NCBI GenBank assembly: GCA_024275295.1
Contig: JAJRZI010000055.1
Location: forward strand, 1 to 41,675
DNA from: Gammaproteobacteria bacterium
GTDB taxonomy: Bacteria > Pseudomonadota > Gammaproteobacteria > Chromatiales > Chromatiaceae
DNA length: 41,675 nt
Reading direction: 5' to 3'
Every line of letters starts with the position of its first letter. The stretch's first letter is position 1. The notes beneath the pieces were generated by a model. It worked only from the letters and a program-made list of their open reading frames with translations, was not told where the DNA came from and ran no database searches. Both the position numbers and the translations under genes were made by a program. This document shows, piece by piece, positions 1 through 8,828 of the stretch.

Positions 1-40
1 GATAACGCAGCTGGGTGGAAAAATAGTCCCAGCCCTTCGG

Positions 41-139
41 GTTGCGCCTGAAAAAGCGCCACTCAGCGTTGCTCGTTGCTTATTTGGAGTAACCAAACTA
101 CGCTCCTCGCGTCTTGATTGGCACTTTTTCAGGTGCAAC
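41..139. repeat. Hairpin-ended dispersed-repeat-like element
   Basis: The outer arms GTTGCGCCTGAAAAAGCGCC (41-60) and positions 120-139 are inverted repeats matching at 18 of 20 positions. A smaller inverted pair, TTTGG (83-87) and CCAAA (93-97), sits in the middle, so the whole 99 bases can fold into one long imperfect hairpin. It lies just downstream of the chemoreceptor stop codon and contains no ORF. No second copy was seen in this window. The form suggests a REP- or MITE-like non-coding repeat; it could also act as the terminator of the chemoreceptor gene. The family assignment is inference. Confidence 0.55.
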
Positions 140-168
140 AGTGCCTATTGGATTAGTGTTAACAGGCC

Positions 169-2427
169 CTAGTTTGAGGTTCGAAAGAAGCTCATAAGAT
201 TGGCCATATCAGTGGCTTGGTTGTTGAGGGAGTGGCTGGTGGCTGATGTCTCCTCTGCCAATGCCGCATTTTGCTGGGTCATCTCATCCAGTTTTGTGAC
301 GGCTGTGTTGGCCTGTTCGATCCCTTGCGATTGCTCCTGGGCGGTAGCGGCAATCTCTGCGACAGTGGCGCCGACCTGTTTCACTGCGGTGACGATTTCA
401 ACAAGGGTGTCACCGGAACGGTTTACCAGTTCTGTACCCACATTCACCTTTTCAACGCTATCCTGGATAAGACTTTTGATCTCCTTGGCGGCGGTGGCGC
501 TGCGGCCTGCCAGGTTGCGCACCTCGCTGGATACCACAGCAAACCCACGGCCTTGTTCGCCTGCCCTGGCAGCTTCGACGGATGCATTCAGCGCCAGTAG
601 ATTGGTTTGGAAGGCGATGTCATCAATGACGCCGATAATGTCTGCAATTTTATTGCTGGAGGCGCTGATTTCACCCATGGCAGCAACGGCTTCACTGACG
701 ACATTGCCGCCTTTTTCTGCCAACTCCTGTGCTGATTTTGCAGATTGACTGGCCTGCTGGGCATTTTCAGCACTCTGTCTGGAGGTGCTGGTGAACTGCT
801 CCATCGTGGATGCGGTCTCCTCCAGGCAGGAGGCCTGTGATTCGGTGCGCTGGGACATGTTGTCATTGCCGCTGGATATCTCTTCAGATGAGTTGGAGAT
901 AATGCTGCTGGATTCAAGGATTTTGGCAACGATCTGGTTTAGCTGGTCGATGGTCTGGTTGATGTTGCCTGCCAGACGACCAAAAGAACCCTCATAGGCG
1001 GTATTGGCTCTCTTGGTGAGATCGCCTTTTGAGAGTGCATCCAGTACGGTTACTGTCTGATTGATGACCTGGTCAGTTACATCCAGCAGTTCATTGATGC
1101 CGCCCCCCAATGCATTGAAGAACCCGGTCTTGCCTTCAAGGTTAACGCGCTGGCTGAGGTCGCCATTACGTGCAGCACTCACGATATCAGCCACCTCTTG
1201 CTCCACGGCCAGCTCCTGGGTGCGGTCACTCCACTCCACTGCCGTTCCCATGCGGTTTCCGTCGGCATTGATTACCGGGTTGGCGATGATGCGCATGGTG
1301 CGAGGACCAATAGGGAATTCGAACTCAAGACTGCCGCTCATGTTCGCCAACAGGTTTTGCTGGTGTATGGGGTTTTTATGGAAGATATCTATATTGTTGC
1401 CCAGGATCTGACTGGCATCAAAGTCTGTCAGAACCTGACGGATATCCTCTTCGGCATCCTGAAATAGCTGTTGTACGGCCTTGTTGAGGTAGATGATATT
1501 GTTGTCGGCATCGGCCACCATGACGTTGCCGGAGACATGATCCAATGCCACCTTGATGCGGTTGGTCTCTGCAGCATGTCTTCGTTCGGTCTCAATCTGC
1601 TCTTTGAGGTTCTCCTGCATGGTTTTGAGGGCGCTGAGCAGCTGCCCCACTTCATCCTTGGTTTTAACATCTATGGGGTTATCCAGTTTGCCGCTGGCGA
1701 TGGCGCCAGCGATCTCTATAGCCCGGTTAAGGGGCTTGGTGATGGAGCCGGTGATCAATAAAACGCCGCCCATGCTTAATAACACCAGAACACCCAAAAC
1801 AACATTGATAATATTTTGCGACAGGTTGATCTCTTCACTGGAATCCTTTGCCAGGGATTGGATCTCCTGATTGGCAGAAACCACTTCCGAGCTGAGTTTT
1901 TTGACTTGGTTTAGATCGCTGGAGAGGTTGTTTATGCCAGAGACCTGGGCATTGATGTTTTTGGTGAACTCCTTCATCTTATTGACTGTTGTACTCAGAC
2001 TGATGAGGGCCTCTCTGCGCATGGTCTCTTCGATGTCGCCTACGGCATCGGTTACATCATCCAGACTGTCTTTGGCTAACCCTTCAGGAAGTTCTGCGCC
2101 AACTTCACTGACGTCAGCTGCCAGCTCCTGCAGGGTGGCTGAGAGCTGCTTGATCTTGCGTTCCAGTACTCTGACCGTCATGTTGGTGCGATTGATGTCA
2201 TCAACCACGGCCAGCATATCGCCAGAGATTTGGGACAGGTCGCTGTCGGCCTTTACAATGCTGGACTCGGTGGAGCGTGAATTCCTAACGCCGGTAGTGG
2301 ACTTCTCTACCACTTGTGAAAAGCCCTTGCCCAGGTTGGTGAATGAAAAGATCGTCAGGGCGAGTACGCAGGCCAGCAGTATGCTGATGACGATGCCCCC
2401 ACCTAACATTCTCTGTTTTATTGTCAT
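169..2427 (-). CDS. Methyl-accepting chemotaxis protein (HAMP-PAS-HAMP-MCP)
   Basis: This is a transmembrane chemoreceptor of 752 aa. TM1 lies at about residues 11-31, followed by a helical periplasmic sensor region of about 170 residues and TM2 at about 206-227. A HAMP domain follows (about 228-280, starting ITKPL), then a PAS domain (about 290-405, with the [14 protein letters not shown] core), a second HAMP-like linker (about 407-500) and the cytoplasmic signalling domain (about 505-752). The highly conserved hairpin tip that binds CheA and CheW is present around residues 600-640 ([20 protein letters not shown]). The extra PAS domain could add a cytoplasmic redox or ligand input, but no cofactor-binding residues can be assigned from sequence alone. 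The gene stands upstream of the repeat at 41-139 and next to a secreted PilJ-domain protein encoded on the same strand. The ligand is unknown. Confidence 0.95.
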   Translation of the reverse strand: MTIKQRMLGGGIVISILLACVLALTIFSFTNLGKGFSQVVEKSTTGVRNSRSTESSIVKADSDLSQISGDMLAVVDDINRTNMTVRVLERKIKQLSATLQELAADVSEVGAELPEGLAKDSLDDVTDAVGDIEETMRREALISLSTTVNKMKEFTKNINAQVSGINNLSSDLNQVKKLSSEVVSANQEIQSLAKDSSEEINLSQNIINVVLGVLVLLSMGGVLLITGSITKPLNRAIEIAGAIASGKLDNPIDVKTKDEVGQLLSALKTMQENLKEQIETERRHAAETNRIKVALDHVSGNVMVADADNNIIYLNKAVQQLFQDAEEDIRQVLTDFDASQILGNNIDIFHKNPIHQQNLLANMSGSLEFEFPIGPRTMRIIANPVINADGNRMGTAVEWSDRTQELAVEQEVADIVSAARNGDLSQRVNLEGKTGFFNALGGGINELLDVTDQVINQTVTVLDALSKGDLTKRANTAYEGSFGRLAGNINQTIDQLNQIVAKILESSSIISNSSEEISSGNDNMSQRTESQASCLEETASTMEQFTSTSRQSAENAQQASQSAKSAQELAEKGGNVVSEAVAAMGEISASSNKIADIIGVIDDIAFQTNLLALNASVEAARAGEQGRGFAVVSSEVRNLAGRSATAAKEIKSLIQDSVEKVNVGTELVNRSGDTLVEIVTAVKQVGATVAEIAATAQEQSQGIEQANTAVTKLDEMTQQNAALAEETSATSHSLNNQATDMANLMSFFRTSN

Positions 2428-2525
2428 GAGTGAACCCCTGATAGATCTGGGTAATTAGCCCTAAAAAGAGCAGCTGAAATCTATGTGACAACTACCCCTT
2501 TTAGGACAATGAGTTGAAGGAAATC

Positions 2526-3446
2526 CTATTTGCCAGCTTCCTTTGCATACATGCCAACAGCCTTGTTCATGTTTTTGAGCAGTGGCAGGTTGGTATTGGC
2601 CAGCACTTCAATCTTCTCTTTTGGAATACTGGTGGTTTTGGGGTCTGCCCCATAGGTTACGATGGGTTTGAACTTTGCCCAGAGTCCCTCGACAACTGCA
2701 AGCTGAGCGAGGATGCGGGGCTGTGTGGTTGCTGATAAACCAAGGGTCTCATCACCGTCACGCAGGCCTTTCAGGGTGCGCTCAAACAGGCTGTAGGTCT
2801 CCAGCAGGCTGAGTTTGTTGTCATCTACGTTATAGCCGTAGGCTACCAGCAGGAACTCTTTGCTCATCTTCTGGGTCAGCATGCGCTGTTTACCCGAGAG
2901 GTTAAGGGTAGCTGCCAGACTGGGGTCTGATTTAAGCCCGCCCTTCTTGGCATCTTTTTCATAGAGTCCAACGGCCTTGTTCATCTCTTTGAGCAGGGGC
3001 AGGTTGTTTTTGGCCATAGTGGCTACCTGATCCTTAGTGACAGCTTTGCTCTTGAGGATGGCTTGGACGACCGGGTAGAACCCAGCCCAGATGGTATCAA
3101 CCTTGTCGAGCTGGCGCAGGATGCGCTTGGCGTTGGTGGGGGGCAGATGCAGTTCACTGCTGCCGTTGCGCAGACCCTTCAGGGTTTTGTCAAACAGTCC
3201 GGAGGTCTTTGCCAGATTGGCCAGGTTTTTTTCGGTGTCAATGCCAAGAGCGACCAGCATGATCTCTTTGCTCATCTTCTGGCTCAGCATGCGCTGCTTG
3301 CCTGAAAGATTGAGAACTACACCATATTCAGCTGAAGTGGGGCCGTCTGAGGCCAGGCTCACAGGGACTATACAAAATAGCAGTAGCAGAGCAAGAAGCA
3401 ATGCTCCTGTGGTCTGCAAGGGTTTTGAGGATTTAGTGTGTAACAT
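2526..3446 (-). CDS. Secreted protein with two tandem PilJ-type sensor domains
   Basis: The product is 306 aa, with an N-terminal signal peptide (hydrophobic stretch at about residues 13-32, cleavage after SLA) and no further membrane segment. The mature part is two copies of the same all-helical module. Each begins LNLSGKQRML(S/T)QKMSKE and ends near NLPLLK(E/N)MNKAVG(L/M)Y. This matches the periplasmic PilJ / NarX-like N-terminal domain normally found as the sensor part of chemoreceptors and histidine kinases (PF13675-type). Here it has no signalling domain, so the protein is probably a free periplasmic binding or accessory protein. It is encoded immediately upstream of the chemoreceptor on the same strand with a gap of about 100 bases, so a partnership with that receptor is possible but unproven. 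Confidence 0.85.
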   Translation of the reverse strand: MLHTKSSKPLQTTGALLLALLLLFCIVPVSLASDGPTSAEYGVVLNLSGKQRMLSQKMSKEIMLVALGIDTEKNLANLAKTSGLFDKTLKGLRNGSSELHLPPTNAKRILRQLDKVDTIWAGFYPVVQAILKSKAVTKDQVATMAKNNLPLLKEMNKAVGLYEKDAKKGGLKSDPSLAATLNLSGKQRMLTQKMSKEFLLVAYGYNVDDNKLSLLETYSLFERTLKGLRDGDETLGLSATTQPRILAQLAVVEGLWAKFKPIVTYGADPKTTSIPKEKIEVLANTNLPLLKNMNKAVGMYAKEAGK

Positions 3447-3586
3447 TTATAACTCTCCTAAGCATGTGGAACAGGTTTGCATCCAAAGCCTTCTATAGGG
3501 CAGGAGATATGATCTGGCATGAATGCGGATGACATATTTTTTATAGCCCTATGACTTACACGGTATCATGTTTTTATTAGCAGGTC

Positions 3587-4099
3587 TTATTCAAGAATCC
3601 TGGAAACGGTGCTTGCTGTCCAGGCTGCATCACCAATGGGTGGACGACCAAAGTCTGCCCAGAGTTGGGCCATCTGAGGCAGGGAGATGGCATTGGATTG
3701 GAACTCAAGGGCTTCGCGCCGCAAGGCTGCGATATAAGCGCTGTTTCCAACCAGATTTACCAGCTGTACCAGGTTTAGTGTGACCCCATGTTCGGTTTGC
3801 AGGATGTCTAAAACATCATCAAAACCGTGGATTGCCAGTAGTTCCTGGGTGGTTTCAATCAGTTTCTGGTTCTGTTGATTGGTGCTGACAGATTCTTCAA
3901 CAGGCTCTTGTTTAACGGTGTTGATGCGGGTGTTTGGCTCTCTGTTTTCCTGTAGGAAGACGTGTGTACGGTGGAACTCTTCAACGGCTTCATGAGTGAA
4001 ATCATTGGCCAGGTCAGGGTGGGACTTATTCAACCTGTCTAATAAGTCTGCACCCTCTTCCAGTGCTTCCAAAAAATCAGCAATGTTTTTGTTGGCCAT
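3587..4099 (-). CDS. Hypothetical protein, 170 aa
   Basis: I do not recognise this protein. It is acidic, cytoplasmic by appearance (no signal peptide or membrane segment) and predicted mainly helical. An N-terminal helical part (about 1-45, DFLEALEEGADLLDRLN) is followed by a polar low-complexity linker (about 50-80, rich in N, Q, E and T). A C-terminal helical part (about 80-170) carries the pattern ELLAIHGFDDVLDILQ. The gene lies 63 bases downstream of the formate dehydrogenase-type operon on the same strand and could be its last gene, but nothing in the sequence shows a functional link. It has a good ATG start and is clearly longer than a chance ORF in this context. Confidence 0.6.
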   Translation of the reverse strand: MANKNIADFLEALEEGADLLDRLNKSHPDLANDFTHEAVEEFHRTHVFLQENREPNTRINTVKQEPVEESVSTNQQNQKLIETTQELLAIHGFDDVLDILQTEHGVTLNLVQLVNLVGNSAYIAALRREALEFQSNAISLPQMAQLWADFGRPPIGDAAWTASTVSRILE

Positions 4100-4162
4100 T
4101 GTTAAGTCTATACCGTATCTGTCTTTAATATGACTTTTGGATCGGCAGTCCCCGCTTTTTCT

Positions 4163-4978
4163 TTAGGCTGTGGTTTGCAGTTGTAGCCTGGTGAGTTGTT
4201 GCCAGCTATAGATGGGGCCATCTGTGCAGACGTAACTGCTGCCCAGATAGCAGTGGCCGCATTCGCCAACACCGCAGTGCATGCGTCTCTCCAATGCAAG
4301 CCAGATGTTCTCTGGGGGAAGTCCATTTTGTACAAAGTGGTGGCCTACGGCATTCATCATCACCTCTGGGCCACAGGTCAGAATGGCCTCAGGATGCCCC
4401 CCGAGTTTTACCGTCATCTCCTGCAGATGATCCAGTGGGGTGCCTGCAAGTTGCTCTTGGCTTGAAGGGTGGTCAAAGGTTTCGAGTATAGGCATATACA
4501 TATGCCAGGCTGAGCGTTCATATTTCAGAACCTGATCAGCAGGTGAGCGGCTGCCATAGATCAGTGCAACCTGGGTGTTGTTGCTATTGATCAGATGATC
4601 TGCTATAGCGGCCAGTGGCGGCAGCCCTATGCCACCAGCGATGATCAATATGCGCTTCCCCAGCAGTTGATCCAGTGGCCAGCTATTGCCAAAGGGGCCG
4701 CGAAAACCGATGAGATCTCCGGCATTACAGTTGAAAAGTGCGGAGGTCAGCGTGCCTGCCCGGCGGATCAGCGCCTTGAACCTTCCCTCTGCATCGGGCA
4801 GTGAAAGGTAGGTGAATGCTGCTTCGCAATGACCGGGGAGGGTGAGGGTAAAGAATTGTCCAGGTCTGGCTGAGTGGTTGATGCCGTTGACGGGTTCAAA
4901 GGTGAAATGACTGGATGCCTCGCCATCATCATAGATTTCAGTGATGCGGATGAGCTGTGGTGTCATGAGCGTTTTCAT
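4163..4978 (-). CDS. FAD/NAD(P)-binding electron-transfer subunit (HydG/AsrB-like)
   Basis: This is a 271-aa flavoprotein of the ferredoxin-NADP reductase superfamily, in the branch that includes sulfhydrogenase gamma, AsrB and the dihydroorotate dehydrogenase electron-transfer subunit. The N-terminal half is an FAD-binding barrel (about 1-100), and the nucleotide-binding domain shows IIAGGIGLPPLAAIAD (about 110-125). A C-terminal [2Fe-2S] motif has four cysteines spaced C-x4-C-x2-C-x7-C (from HCGVGECGHC). The expected role is to pass electrons between NAD(P)H and the iron-sulfur subunit encoded just upstream. Its ATG overlaps the stop codon of that gene (ATGA), indicating translational coupling. 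It is the last clearly related gene of the formate dehydrogenase-type operon. Confidence 0.85.
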   Translation of the reverse strand: MKTLMTPQLIRITEIYDDGEASSHFTFEPVNGINHSARPGQFFTLTLPGHCEAAFTYLSLPDAEGRFKALIRRAGTLTSALFNCNAGDLIGFRGPFGNSWPLDQLLGKRILIIAGGIGLPPLAAIADHLINSNNTQVALIYGSRSPADQVLKYERSAWHMYMPILETFDHPSSQEQLAGTPLDHLQEMTVKLGGHPEAILTCGPEVMMNAVGHHFVQNGLPPENIWLALERRMHCGVGECGHCYLGSSYVCTDGPIYSWQQLTRLQLQTTA

Positions 4979-5991
4979 AGCGTGGCTGAAATTCTTTTCA
5001 TAACGGAGTGGACTCCAATGACACCGGGGCAGGTCTTCTCACAGCGGCCACAGCCGGTACAGCCGTATCGGTCGAAGGTTTTTGTATACTCATTGGAAAA
5101 TTTATGGAACCAGAAGCGCTCCACGCGTTGACCGGCGGTAGCGCTTGGATTGTGGCCGCTGGCCTCGCGCTGGAAGGCGTCATAGAGGCAGGAGTCCCAG
5201 CAGCGTTCACGCTCAAAACCATCGGCAACAGGGCGGTCATAGCTGGTAAAACAGGAGCAGGTGGGGCATAGATTGGTGCAGCCAGAGCAGGTCAGGCACT
5301 GCAACCCCATGGCCTGCCAGGTCTCTGCGGGAACTTGGGCCTGATTGATGCGCTGGATGCCGGTCTCAATATGTGTTGCAGAGGGAAACCGGGCGGCAAC
5401 CTGCTGCTCCTGTTTGTTGCGCCGGGTGATGTGATGGCTCTCCGCGGCCTTTAGTTCCAGCCCCTGAATCAATGCCTCTCCTGCTGGGGTATGCACCATG
5501 AGCAGCCAGCTTGCATCCTGCTGTTGATGGCAGACCAGATCGGCCAGACCATCCCGGACAAAGGGGCCGGCATCTACAGTCGGGCAGAAACCGCCCTCAC
5601 AGGGCATGTTGCAGTCGATGCCGACCAGCAGCGTGGCCCTGCGGCGTGCCTGATAGTAGGGATCCTGCCGGAAAAACCGGTCCTGATAGGCGATGGCGCA
5701 GAGGTCGCAACTCCGAACGCCAAACAGTATTTGCGGTTCTGGCTCAGGCAGGGTCTCTTTAAAGTCACTGCCATCAAACTGGAAGAGTATCTCCCGGTCT
5801 GGAAAAAAGAACTGCTTGGCAGGATAGGTTGGGAGCAGGGGGCGCTCAGTAGTGACTGATTTGGTCTTGCTGGTCAGGGGTAGCCAGTTCAGTTCGGTGG
5901 AACCCTCTGTGTACTGCGGGGTAAAGAGTGACCGCTGTGATGCCAGATGGTCACGCAGCTGATCAATATCATCCAGCAGAAAGGCCTTCAT
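4975..5991 (-). CDS. 4Fe-4S electron-transfer subunit (HydB/AsrA-like)
   Basis: The product is a 338-aa cytoplasmic iron-sulfur protein of the sulfhydrogenase beta / AsrA type. Two clear [4Fe-4S] ferredoxin motifs are visible in the C-terminal third: CLTCSGCTNLCP and CTGCGRCEKTCP. Two further cysteine groups occur mid-protein (GVRSCDLCA and CNMPCEGGFC), as is usual in this family. It would bridge electrons between the molybdopterin subunit and the FAD/NAD(P) subunit. Its ATG overlaps the stop codon of the upstream formate dehydrogenase gene, and its own stop overlaps the next start, so all three genes should be co-translated. In [NiFe] group 3b hydrogenases these two subunits serve a hydrogenase; here the partner is a formate dehydrogenase-like protein instead. 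Confidence 0.85.
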   Translation of the reverse strand: MKAFLLDDIDQLRDHLASQRSLFTPQYTEGSTELNWLPLTSKTKSVTTERPLLPTYPAKQFFFPDREILFQFDGSDFKETLPEPEPQILFGVRSCDLCAIAYQDRFFRQDPYYQARRRATLLVGIDCNMPCEGGFCPTVDAGPFVRDGLADLVCHQQQDASWLLMVHTPAGEALIQGLELKAAESHHITRRNKQEQQVAARFPSATHIETGIQRINQAQVPAETWQAMGLQCLTCSGCTNLCPTCSCFTSYDRPVADGFERERCWDSCLYDAFQREASGHNPSATAGQRVERFWFHKFSNEYTKTFDRYGCTGCGRCEKTCPGVIGVHSVMKRISATL

Positions 5992-8060
5992 TTTGTCCCA
6001 TCCTCCAGATTGGTGACCCGTACGGCGCAGGCCTTGAGTTCCGGCATCTTGGTGACGGGATCCTGTGCGTTATTGGTCAGTCTGTTGGAGGGAGCCTCTT
6101 TGAAATGATAGGGCATGGCGACGGTTCCGGGCGGAACCTCATCGGTGATGACGGTGCGTGTCTCCACTTCACCGCGTCGTGAGCTGATGCGTACTCTTGT
6201 TTGTGGTCTGATCGCAAGCGCCTGTGCATCGGCCGGGTTTATAAAGAGGACACCGCTGGGTGTCTCCCGCTCCAGCAGTGGAGACTTGCGGGTCATCGAG
6301 CCGCAGCCGTAATGAAAGTGGAGCCGGGTGGTGGTGAAGAAGAGAGGGTACTCTTCGTCGGGCATCTCGGCCGGATCAGCATGACTGACCGGGATGAGCC
6401 GCCCTTTGCCGCGGCTGAATTGCTTGCTGTGCAGCAGTGGGGTGCCATTGGGCGCTGCTTCATTGCAGGGCCACTGCAGCCCATAGTTTGCCGCCAGTTT
6501 GGGGTAGCTCATCCCCTGATAGAGGGGTGACAGGGCGGCTATCTCATTGAAGATTGCCTCTGCACTCTCCCAGTTCATGCCGTTATAACCCAGGCGGCTG
6601 GCCAGCCCGCCCAGTATCTGCCAATCGGGTTTTGCCTCGCCAGGAGCGGGTATAGCGGGTTGTATGAGCTGTACCCGGCGTTCGCAATTGGTGAAGGTGC
6701 CCGCTTTTTCGGAGAAGGCGGCGGCGGGTAGAATCACATCAGCCATGGCGGCGGTTTCCGTCATGACCAGCTCGACAACCACCAGCAGATCCAGTGCGGC
6801 CAGGGCTTGCTGGACATGGTGCTGGTCGGGGTCTGTGACAACGGGATCCTCGCCCATAATGAGCATGCAGCGCACATCACCACTCAGCGCTCCTTTGGTC
6901 ATGCCGAGAGAGGTCAGGCCTTTGCACTCTGGTAGTTTTTGTTGCCAGCTGGCGGCAAACTTCTCCCTGCTTGCGGGAGCTGCAACCTCCTGATAGCCGG
7001 GGAAGACATTGGGCAGCGCCCCCATATCACAAGCGCCCTGGACATTGTTCTGTCCGCGCAGTGGGTTGATGCCGGTGCCTTCACGGCCGATCTGGCCTGC
7101 CACCAGGGCCAGGTTGGAGATGGAGATGACGTTGTTGGTGCCCGTTGTGTACTGGGTGATGCCCATGCCGTAAGTGAGCAGGGCGCACTCTGCCTCGGTG
7201 TACATGCGGGCGGCTGCGATGAGTTTCTCCTCCGGTACGCCGGTGATAGCAGCCACCCGCTCGGGGGGGTACTTGGCCACCTTGGCGCGCAGCGCCTCCT
7301 CGTTTTCACAGCGGTTGCTCAAAAACTCCGTCGCCTCCCAGCCGTTGGCAAAGATGATCTGTAACAGGCCGTTGATGAGCGCGATGTTTGTGCCCAGTTG
7401 CAGCTGCAGATGGAGGTCGGCCATTCGGGCGAGACGTGTCAGGCGGGGGTCGACCACCAGTAGTTTGGTGCCCGCCAGCTTGGCCCGGATGATGCGCCCG
7501 CCCAATATGGAGTGGTTTTCGGTGGGATCACAGCCAAAGATGACAATGAGGTCTGCCTTCTCAATATCATCAATGGAGTTGGTCATGGCGCCAGAGCCAA
7601 GGGTCTGGCGCAGGCCCGCTACGGAGGGGCTGTGACAGATGCGGGCGCAGTGATCAACATTGTTGGTGCCCAGCGCGGCACGGGCAAATTTCTGTGCTGC
7701 GTAGCAGTCTTCGTTGGTGGCGCGGGCGCAGGCGATAATGCCGAGCGCGTCGGCCCCTTTTTCAGCAATGGCGGTTGAGAAGGCCTCAGTAATAACCTGG
7801 TAGGCCTCATCCCATGAGGCGGGACGGAATGTGTCGTTCTCTTTTATAAGTGGCGTTGTTATGCGGTCAATGGGGTCTACTGCAAAGGCGGTACTCCACC
7901 CTTTTGTACAGAGCTTTCCCTGGCTGACCGGGTGGTTGGCCAAAGGCTCTACACCTGTGATCCTGCCCTGTTCGACCCGTAACCCGATGCCACAACCCAC
8001 CCCGCAGTAGGGGCAGATGCTGCTGGTGATTTTGGATATGTTGTGTGAGGCGGTATCCAT
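5988..8060 (-). CDS. fdhA: Formate dehydrogenase-type molybdopterin oxidoreductase, Cys form
   Basis: This is the catalytic subunit of a DMSO-reductase-superfamily enzyme, about 690 aa. An N-terminal [4Fe-4S] motif CPYCGVGCG is followed by the active-site stretch NVDHCARICHSPSVAGL, in which cysteine occupies the position that is selenocysteine in E. coli FdhF. The C-terminal molybdopterin dinucleotide-binding domain is present (FTTTRLHFHYGCGSMTRKSP, and AMPYHFKEAPSNRLTNNAQDP). There is no twin-arginine signal, so the enzyme should be cytoplasmic. It lacks the extra N-terminal ferredoxin domains of NuoG-like FDHs. I chose the ATG at 8060; a TTG in frame at 8075 is possible, but its AGAGGG ribosome-binding sequence lies only one base upstream. 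Formate as substrate is inferred from family; a related substrate cannot be excluded. Confidence 0.88.
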   Translation of the reverse strand: MDTASHNISKITSSICPYCGVGCGIGLRVEQGRITGVEPLANHPVSQGKLCTKGWSTAFAVDPIDRITTPLIKENDTFRPASWDEAYQVITEAFSTAIAEKGADALGIIACARATNEDCYAAQKFARAALGTNNVDHCARICHSPSVAGLRQTLGSGAMTNSIDDIEKADLIVIFGCDPTENHSILGGRIIRAKLAGTKLLVVDPRLTRLARMADLHLQLQLGTNIALINGLLQIIFANGWEATEFLSNRCENEEALRAKVAKYPPERVAAITGVPEEKLIAAARMYTEAECALLTYGMGITQYTTGTNNVISISNLALVAGQIGREGTGINPLRGQNNVQGACDMGALPNVFPGYQEVAAPASREKFAASWQQKLPECKGLTSLGMTKGALSGDVRCMLIMGEDPVVTDPDQHHVQQALAALDLLVVVELVMTETAAMADVILPAAAFSEKAGTFTNCERRVQLIQPAIPAPGEAKPDWQILGGLASRLGYNGMNWESAEAIFNEIAALSPLYQGMSYPKLAANYGLQWPCNEAAPNGTPLLHSKQFSRGKGRLIPVSHADPAEMPDEEYPLFFTTTRLHFHYGCGSMTRKSPLLERETPSGVLFINPADAQALAIRPQTRVRISSRRGEVETRTVITDEVPPGTVAMPYHFKEAPSNRLTNNAQDPVTKMPELKACAVRVTNLEDGTK

Positions 8061-8109
8061 AGTGATGGGTTGCAACCCTCTGAGTTAAGCTACCTTCCTG
8101 CAACATTTT

Positions 8110-8115
8110 ATTATA
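8110..8115 (-). promoter_or_regulatory. Candidate -10 box for the formate dehydrogenase operon
   Basis: The minus strand reads TATAAT, a perfect sigma-70 -10 hexamer, about 50 bases before the chosen ATG. A good TTGACA-like -35 was not seen at 16-18 bases upstream, so the promoter is weak or activator-dependent if real. It lies between the end of the NrfJ-like gene and fdhA. Confidence 0.4.
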
Positions 8116-8151
8116 TAGCGCAAACGGGACTATTTTGCGCGCTCTTTACAA

Positions 8152-8780
8152 CTATTGGATAACCTGCGCTTCACCTACAAAAAGGATCTCTGCAAATTCA
8201 CGGTTCAGCGATTTACTGTAGAAGTTTTTCATGACGGCAGCATCATCGGCATAACGAATGGTATCGCCTTTTTAACGCTGGTTTTGGGTGCGGCCAACCA
8301 GATGTTTTTACCATCTTGATCCACTTCGATATAGGTGTAGCAACCGCTGTCCATGGTGCTGATGACCTGGCTCTCTATGACGCCGAGTGGTTGCCCAGGG
8401 GCGGCCTGGGTCACTGCGGCTGCGGCGGCCGTGCTGGCGGGTGTCGGGTGTGCGCCCTCAAGTTGAACGGTGCTGGCGAAGAGTATCTCGGGAAAGGTTC
8501 TGTTCAGGGTCTTGCTGAAGAAGTTACGCATGACGCTGCCCTTGCTATAGCTTACGACATCACCCTCTTTAACCTCCATCGCCTTGCCGGCAATCCACTC
8601 CTTTTTCTCTTTACCCTCGACATGCAGATAGGTGTACCCCGTCACGTTGATGACCTCAAGCACCTTGCCAATGTTTGGCAGGGCGGCATTGCTGGCTGCG
8701 TGAGTGCCCATATTGCCTGCGCTGGCAGTGGCTGTGATAAGGGTGGCGCACAGCGCCAGGATGAGGATTAATCTATTCAT
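8152..8780 (-). pseudogene. NrfJ-like tandem-domain periplasmic protein, frameshifted
   Basis: The intact part is 183 aa with a signal peptide (cleavage near ATASA). It has one complete NrfJ-like module, GYTYLHVEG...WIAGKAMEVKEGD...FFSKTLNRTFPEILFA, and the first half of a second, CYTYIEVDQDGKNIWLAAPKTSVKK. The ORF then shifts into a non-homologous tail and stops at 8229. In the +1 frame the missing half continues as GDTIRYADDAAVMKNFYSKS and LNREFAEILFVGEAQVIQ, ending at a TAG at 8152-8154. The break falls in a run of five A residues on the coding strand (8269-8273), where six would restore the frame. It is either a genuine single-base deletion or a homopolymer error. Periplasmic location and the NrfJ comparison are by family; the function of that family is not established. 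Confidence 0.8.
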
Positions 8781-8828
8781 GTTTGGGACTCCGTGGATAA
8801 GAATAAAAAAGTAGCACTATATATTGGG

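Noticed and set aside
5988-8060. Possible selenocysteine-containing formate dehydrogenase
   Set aside because: The active-site position is encoded as Cys and there is no in-frame TGA in the gene, so no recoding is needed.
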